Source of the DNA: Flavobacteriaceae bacterium
Lineage (GTDB): Bacteria; Bacteroidota; Bacteroidia; Flavobacteriales; Weeksellaceae
Reading direction: 5' to 3'
Length of the DNA: 7,520 nt
Assembly (NCBI GenBank): GCA_031289875.1
Contig: JAITOO010000045.1
Coordinates: 1 to 7,520, forward strand
Notes under the pieces: generated by a model
The model's input: the letters and a program-made list of their open reading frames with translations, nothing else
Told to the model about the DNA's origin: nothing
Databases searched by the model: none
Shown here: positions 5,291 to 7,520 of the stretch, in pieces
Layout of the letters: each line of letters opens with the position of its first letter
How positions within the stretch are numbered: the stretch's first letter is position 1
Made by a program: the position numbers and the translations under genes

Positions 5291-5473
5291 TTACAAATGG
5301 TCGCCGCTGTATTCTTTGTCTTCCTGTCCAAAACCGATAATTCGTACACACCAGTAAATGAATGCAATACAGCCGGTAAAAAGCAACAGCCAATCAACCA
5401 CTTCTCCGACGATGGGCAGAATCTTGTAGGAGAAAGTAAATAATTTTCCAATGCCTATAATTAAATCCGTCAT
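5291..5473 (-). CDS. Small membrane protein (possibly DUF6341-like)
   Basis: This 60-residue protein has one clear membrane segment, WLLLFTGCIAFIYWCVRIIG at residues 28-47, preceded by a weaker amphipathic N-terminal region and followed by an acidic, polar tail (FGQEDKEYSGDHL). It resembles the short flavobacterial proteins of the DUF6341 type, which end in a similar FxYW-containing helix and charged tail and are sometimes misnamed uracil phosphoribosyltransferase; I hold this loosely. The function is unknown. Support for a real gene comes from a matching Bacteroidota -7 box upstream (5504-5511, minus strand), a leader of about 25 bases, and a strong terminator just downstream. It is divergent from the polytopic membrane-protein gene at 5520, and the two may be functionally linked. 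Confidence 0.65.
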   Translation of the reverse strand: MTDLIIGIGKLFTFSYKILPIVGEVVDWLLLFTGCIAFIYWCVRIIGFGQEDKEYSGDHL

Positions 5474-5493
5474 AGTTTTAATTTTTTATTTTT

Positions 5494-5501
5494 TACTTTT
5501 G
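5494..5501 (+). promoter_or_regulatory. -7 promoter element for the membrane-protein gene at 5520
   Basis: TACTTTTG matches the Bacteroidota TAnnTTTG consensus at all fixed bases and reads toward the plus-strand gene. Expected transcription start is near 5506-5509, leaving a leader of about 13 bases before ATG 5520. This decides against the longer frame from 5451, whose first codons lie upstream of the transcript. No good -33 TTTG was found. Confidence 0.55.
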
Positions 5502-5503
5502 CA

Positions 5504-5511
5504 CAAAGATA
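5504..5511 (-). promoter_or_regulatory. -7 promoter element for the small membrane-protein gene
   Basis: On the minus strand this is TATCTTTG, a full match to TAnnTTTG. A TTG on the minus strand at 5531-5529 could be the -33 element, with a slightly short 17-base spacer. The start would be near 5496-5499. The box is only two bases from the opposing -7 element at 5494-5501. Confidence 0.55.
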
Positions 5512-5519
5512 ATCAAAAA

Positions 5520-6335
5520 ATGTATTCGCAAGCGTCTAATCAGAAATATTTTTTTATCGGTGCGTTTTTTTTCCTGCTTTTTTTTGGAGCAATGTTGTAT
5601 ATTATTGATTTTAAAGAAAATTCGGCACACAAATTCATCAAGATTTCTATCGGTATTTTTTGCTTTTTGATAAACTTTTTGATGATTCTTCTGGCAAAGA
5701 CCATTCACAGAAGGCGGATTTTTGCCATGGCAGTATATACTTTGCTGAGCATCTCAACGGTAAATATTTTTGATTCTTTTTATAGAGGTTTGACGTATTT
5801 GATTCTTTCTATAGCGCTTATATTTATGCTGGACATCATTCCTTCGTTTTCCAAATTCAAGTATTTCAATGCTGGACTGCTTGCATTTTTCGCAGCGTTT
5901 TTGTATCCGCCTGTCAGTTTGATAGTTATATTTTTCTTTTTGACAACGATATTCATGTTCGAGCAGAAGGTCAATATATTCCAATATCTTGCAGGAATTT
6001 TCATCGCTGCGCTGCTGACTTTGCAGATTGCCTATCTGACCCATCACCTTCCGATGTTGGCTGAATGGTTAGTCAATATCCAAATTCCGCCGTTTTCTAT
6101 TGAATTTCAACTGCCTGCCTTGCTGTTGCTGGGGTTTATTCTTCTTTACGGATTTTACAATCACTTATCGGAAAGATTTGTTGTTCAAGAAATTGACCTT
6201 AAAAATAAACATTTGATGCTGGTTTTCTATCTCCTCTTCTGGACAGTGATTTTCGCTCTGTTTTTGGGCAGTGATTACAACTTGCTGGCTTTTGTGAGTG
6301 TTCCCGTCAGCATTTTGATTTCCAGAAGTTTATGA
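5520..6335 (+). CDS. Polytopic membrane protein of unknown function (DUF6427-like)
   Basis: From ATG 5520 this is a 271-residue, very hydrophobic protein with about nine membrane segments (roughly 9-29, 40-60, 66-85, 90-108, 117-146 as one or two, 153-172, 198-213, 231-250 and 251-267). A middle region reading LLAFFAAFLYPP and then a polar NIFQYLAG stretch resembles flavobacterial DUF6427 proteins, which are of similar length and unknown function; I rate that match as tentative. No catalytic motif, signal peptide or soluble domain is visible. The upstream part of the open frame (from 5451) is excluded because the promoter -7 box lies inside it. The gene's TGA stop overlaps the dprA stop codon region by six bases, tail to tail. 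It shares a promoter region with the divergent small membrane-protein gene. Confidence 0.75.
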   Translation: MYSQASNQKYFFIGAFFFLLFFGAMLYIIDFKENSAHKFIKISIGIFCFLINFLMILLAKTIHRRRIFAMAVYTLLSISTVNIFDSFYRGLTYLILSIALIFMLDIIPSFSKFKYFNAGLLAFFAAFLYPPVSLIVIFFFLTTIFMFEQKVNIFQYLAGIFIAALLTLQIAYLTHHLPMLAEWLVNIQIPPFSIEFQLPALLLLGFILLYGFYNHLSERFVVQEIDLKNKHLMLVFYLLFWTVIFALFLGSDYNLLAFVSVPVSILISRSL

Positions 6336-7415
6336 CAGTTCAAAAAACTTTCCGGGCAAAGGCTTGACAAGATTTTTCAATTCCAGTTCCAGCAGAACGG
6401 GCATCAATTGAAACGTCGGCTGGCTGAGTTCCATGGCAAGAACATCTATCTGCGATTTGCCTTTTTCTTTCAAAAAATCCACAATTATTCTTTCCTTTTC
6501 GTTCAGTTCGACAAATAAGTGCATCTGCGGAGCTTTGTTAATTTTCTCTCCAAAATATTCCAAAACGTCTTCGGGGCGAGTGATAATTTGCGCTTCCAGA
6601 TTCTTAATCAATTGATTACAGCCTTGACTGTACTTGTCCGTAATTTTTCCTGCAAGAGCAAAAATTTCGCGGTTGTACGAATTGGCAAACTTCACGGTCG
6701 TTATCGCTCCGCCGCCGTACGCCGACTCGGCGATGACCGTTACGGGAGAAAGTCCCGCAATAATACGGTTTCTTTGAATGAAATTGTAGCGGTCGGGTTT
6801 TGCCTCCAAAGGAAATTCGGAAACAATTCCGCCGTTTTTCAACATTTCATCTGCTAAAAGTTTGTGCTGGTGCGGATATATCATTTTCAAACCGTGAGCC
6901 AGCACTCCGAGTGTCAGGATTCCCAACTCAACCGCCTTTTTGTGCGCTGTGCCGTCAACGCCCAAAGCCAGTCCGCTGACAACGGCTATGCCTTTCTCTT
7001 TCAGACATTCGACCAAATTTTCTGTAAATTTTTTTCCGTAGGAAGTTATGTTTCTCGTTCCGACAATGCTTACAGAAGGAAGGTTCCATGTGAAATTGCC
7101 CTTGTAGTACAGAAGCACAGGAGCATCGGAACATTCTTTCAGCAGGGCAGGATAGTTTTCATCAAAAAAGTGAGTGATGAAAATGCCGTTATCTGCACAA
7201 TATTCAAGCGCATTTTCAGCTTTTTTCATCAAACTTTCATCTCCGATGAACTTGACGGTCTGCTCGCCGACTCGAAAAAGGGAGAGCAAATCTCGCTGAG
7301 GCGCATTCCAAGCGTTTTTGGCAGAGCCAAATTTGGCAACAAGCCGTTTGATAATCAAATCTCCGATGTTCGGGCAGTATTTCAGCGCTGTCAAATACAG
7401 AACTTCATCATTCAT
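6330..7415 (-). CDS. dprA: DNA-processing protein DprA
   Basis: This 361-residue cytoplasmic protein is DprA (Smf), which binds incoming single-stranded DNA during natural transformation and loads RecA. The N-terminal helical region (1-80) is the SAM/HhH-like part. The Rossmann-like core (about 85-290) has SIVGTR (116-121), SGLALGVDGTAHKKA (147-161), GIVSEFP (196-202), QRNRIIAGLS (214-223), ESAYGGGAITT (230-240) and GCNQLI (265-270). Residues 300-361 form the C-terminal winged-helix domain found in many DprA proteins, so all three regions are present and the length is normal. The usual SGSLIT-type phosphate-binding segment is here GGGAITT, a mild variant. ATG 7415 is supported by the complete N-terminus. 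The stop codon lies inside the last codons of the convergent membrane-protein gene. No other competence gene lies in the window. Confidence 0.97.
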   Translation of the reverse strand: MNDEVLYLTALKYCPNIGDLIIKRLVAKFGSAKNAWNAPQRDLLSLFRVGEQTVKFIGDESLMKKAENALEYCADNGIFITHFFDENYPALLKECSDAPVLLYYKGNFTWNLPSVSIVGTRNITSYGKKFTENLVECLKEKGIAVVSGLALGVDGTAHKKAVELGILTLGVLAHGLKMIYPHQHKLLADEMLKNGGIVSEFPLEAKPDRYNFIQRNRIIAGLSPVTVIAESAYGGGAITTVKFANSYNREIFALAGKITDKYSQGCNQLIKNLEAQIITRPEDVLEYFGEKINKAPQMHLFVELNEKERIIVDFLKEKGKSQIDVLAMELSQPTFQLMPVLLELELKNLVKPLPGKFFELS

Positions 7416-7434
7416 AAGTCATAAGATATGACGG

Positions 7435-7442
7435 CTAAGGTA
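7435..7442 (-). promoter_or_regulatory. Possible weak -7 element of dprA
   Basis: On the minus strand this is TACCTTAG, five of six fixed bases of TAnnTTTG, 19 bases upstream of the dprA ATG. It would give a leader of about 14 bases, like other promoters here. No -33 TTTG was found. The rest of 7416-7520 shows no gene, only a weak hairpin of TTGTTT and AAACAA arms near 7495-7516. Confidence 0.25.
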
Positions 7443-7520
7443 AGAATTTTCAGGAAAATTTTGATACTTTTTGTTGAATCTGCTTGGAAAGAAGTTGTTT
7501 ATTTTCAATAAAACAAGGGG

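Noticed and set aside
5196..5393. 66-residue N-terminal extension of the CapA-family protein
   Set aside because: It would bury the lipoprotein signal peptide, runs through the terminator hairpin and overlaps the small membrane-protein gene.
5451..5519. 23-residue upstream extension of the polytopic membrane protein
   Set aside because: The -7 box lies inside it, so it would not be transcribed from that promoter, and it overlaps the divergent gene's start.
6864..7424. A 186-residue plus-strand frame opposite dprA
   Set aside because: It is antisense to conserved DprA motifs and has no recognisable domain.
1..7520. CRISPR array, riboswitch or a clearly new defence system
   Set aside because: No spaced direct repeats, no recognisable riboswitch leader and no gene cluster of defence type beyond the toxin-antitoxin pair were seen.

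Overview
The window looks like chromosomal DNA from a member of the Bacteroidota, most likely Flavobacteriia. The sequence is AT-rich. Genes lack clear Shine-Dalgarno sites. Several promoters carry the phylum's TAnnTTTG -7 element. The partial tRNA at the left edge has no encoded CCA. The clearest lineage marker is an XrtF-type exosortase paired with its associated membrane protein, a combination known from Flavobacteriia. The genus cannot be fixed from the sequence.

Layout. Positions 1-1152 are an accessory strip. It holds the 3' half of a tRNA, a truncated N-terminus of a tyrosine recombinase 44 bases after it, a short fragment that reads well on the opposite strand, and an intact HigB/HigA-type toxin-antitoxin operon with its own promoter and a candidate operator. 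This fits the scar of a tRNA-targeted integrated element whose integrase has been destroyed. Positions 1329-2737 (minus strand) hold a DEDDh exonuclease followed by a fumarylacetoacetate-hydrolase-family enzyme, probably one operon. Positions 2865-3884 (minus) hold xrtF and its partner, joined stop-to-start and followed by hairpins. Positions 3908-4094 are a decayed C-terminal remnant of an IS30-family transposase, wedged between xrtF and an upstream CapA-fold lipoprotein gene (4101-5195, minus). Positions 5291-5473 (minus) and 5520-6335 (plus) are two membrane-protein genes transcribed divergently from -7 boxes only two bases apart. Positions 6330-7415 (minus) are dprA, which overlaps the preceding gene tail-to-tail by six bases. 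The last 105 bases hold only the upstream region of dprA.

How the genes relate. HigB and HigA form a self-contained addiction module. XrtF and its partner form the membrane core of a protein-sorting system whose substrates are not in this window. DprA serves natural transformation and recombination. The exonuclease, the FAH enzyme and the CapA-like lipoprotein are chromosomal genes without an obvious shared pathway. I see no clearly new multi-gene system. The points most worth a second look are the integrase scar, the apparently leaderless TTG start of the toxin, the IS30 scar beside xrtF, and the mutually exclusive divergent promoters near 5500.
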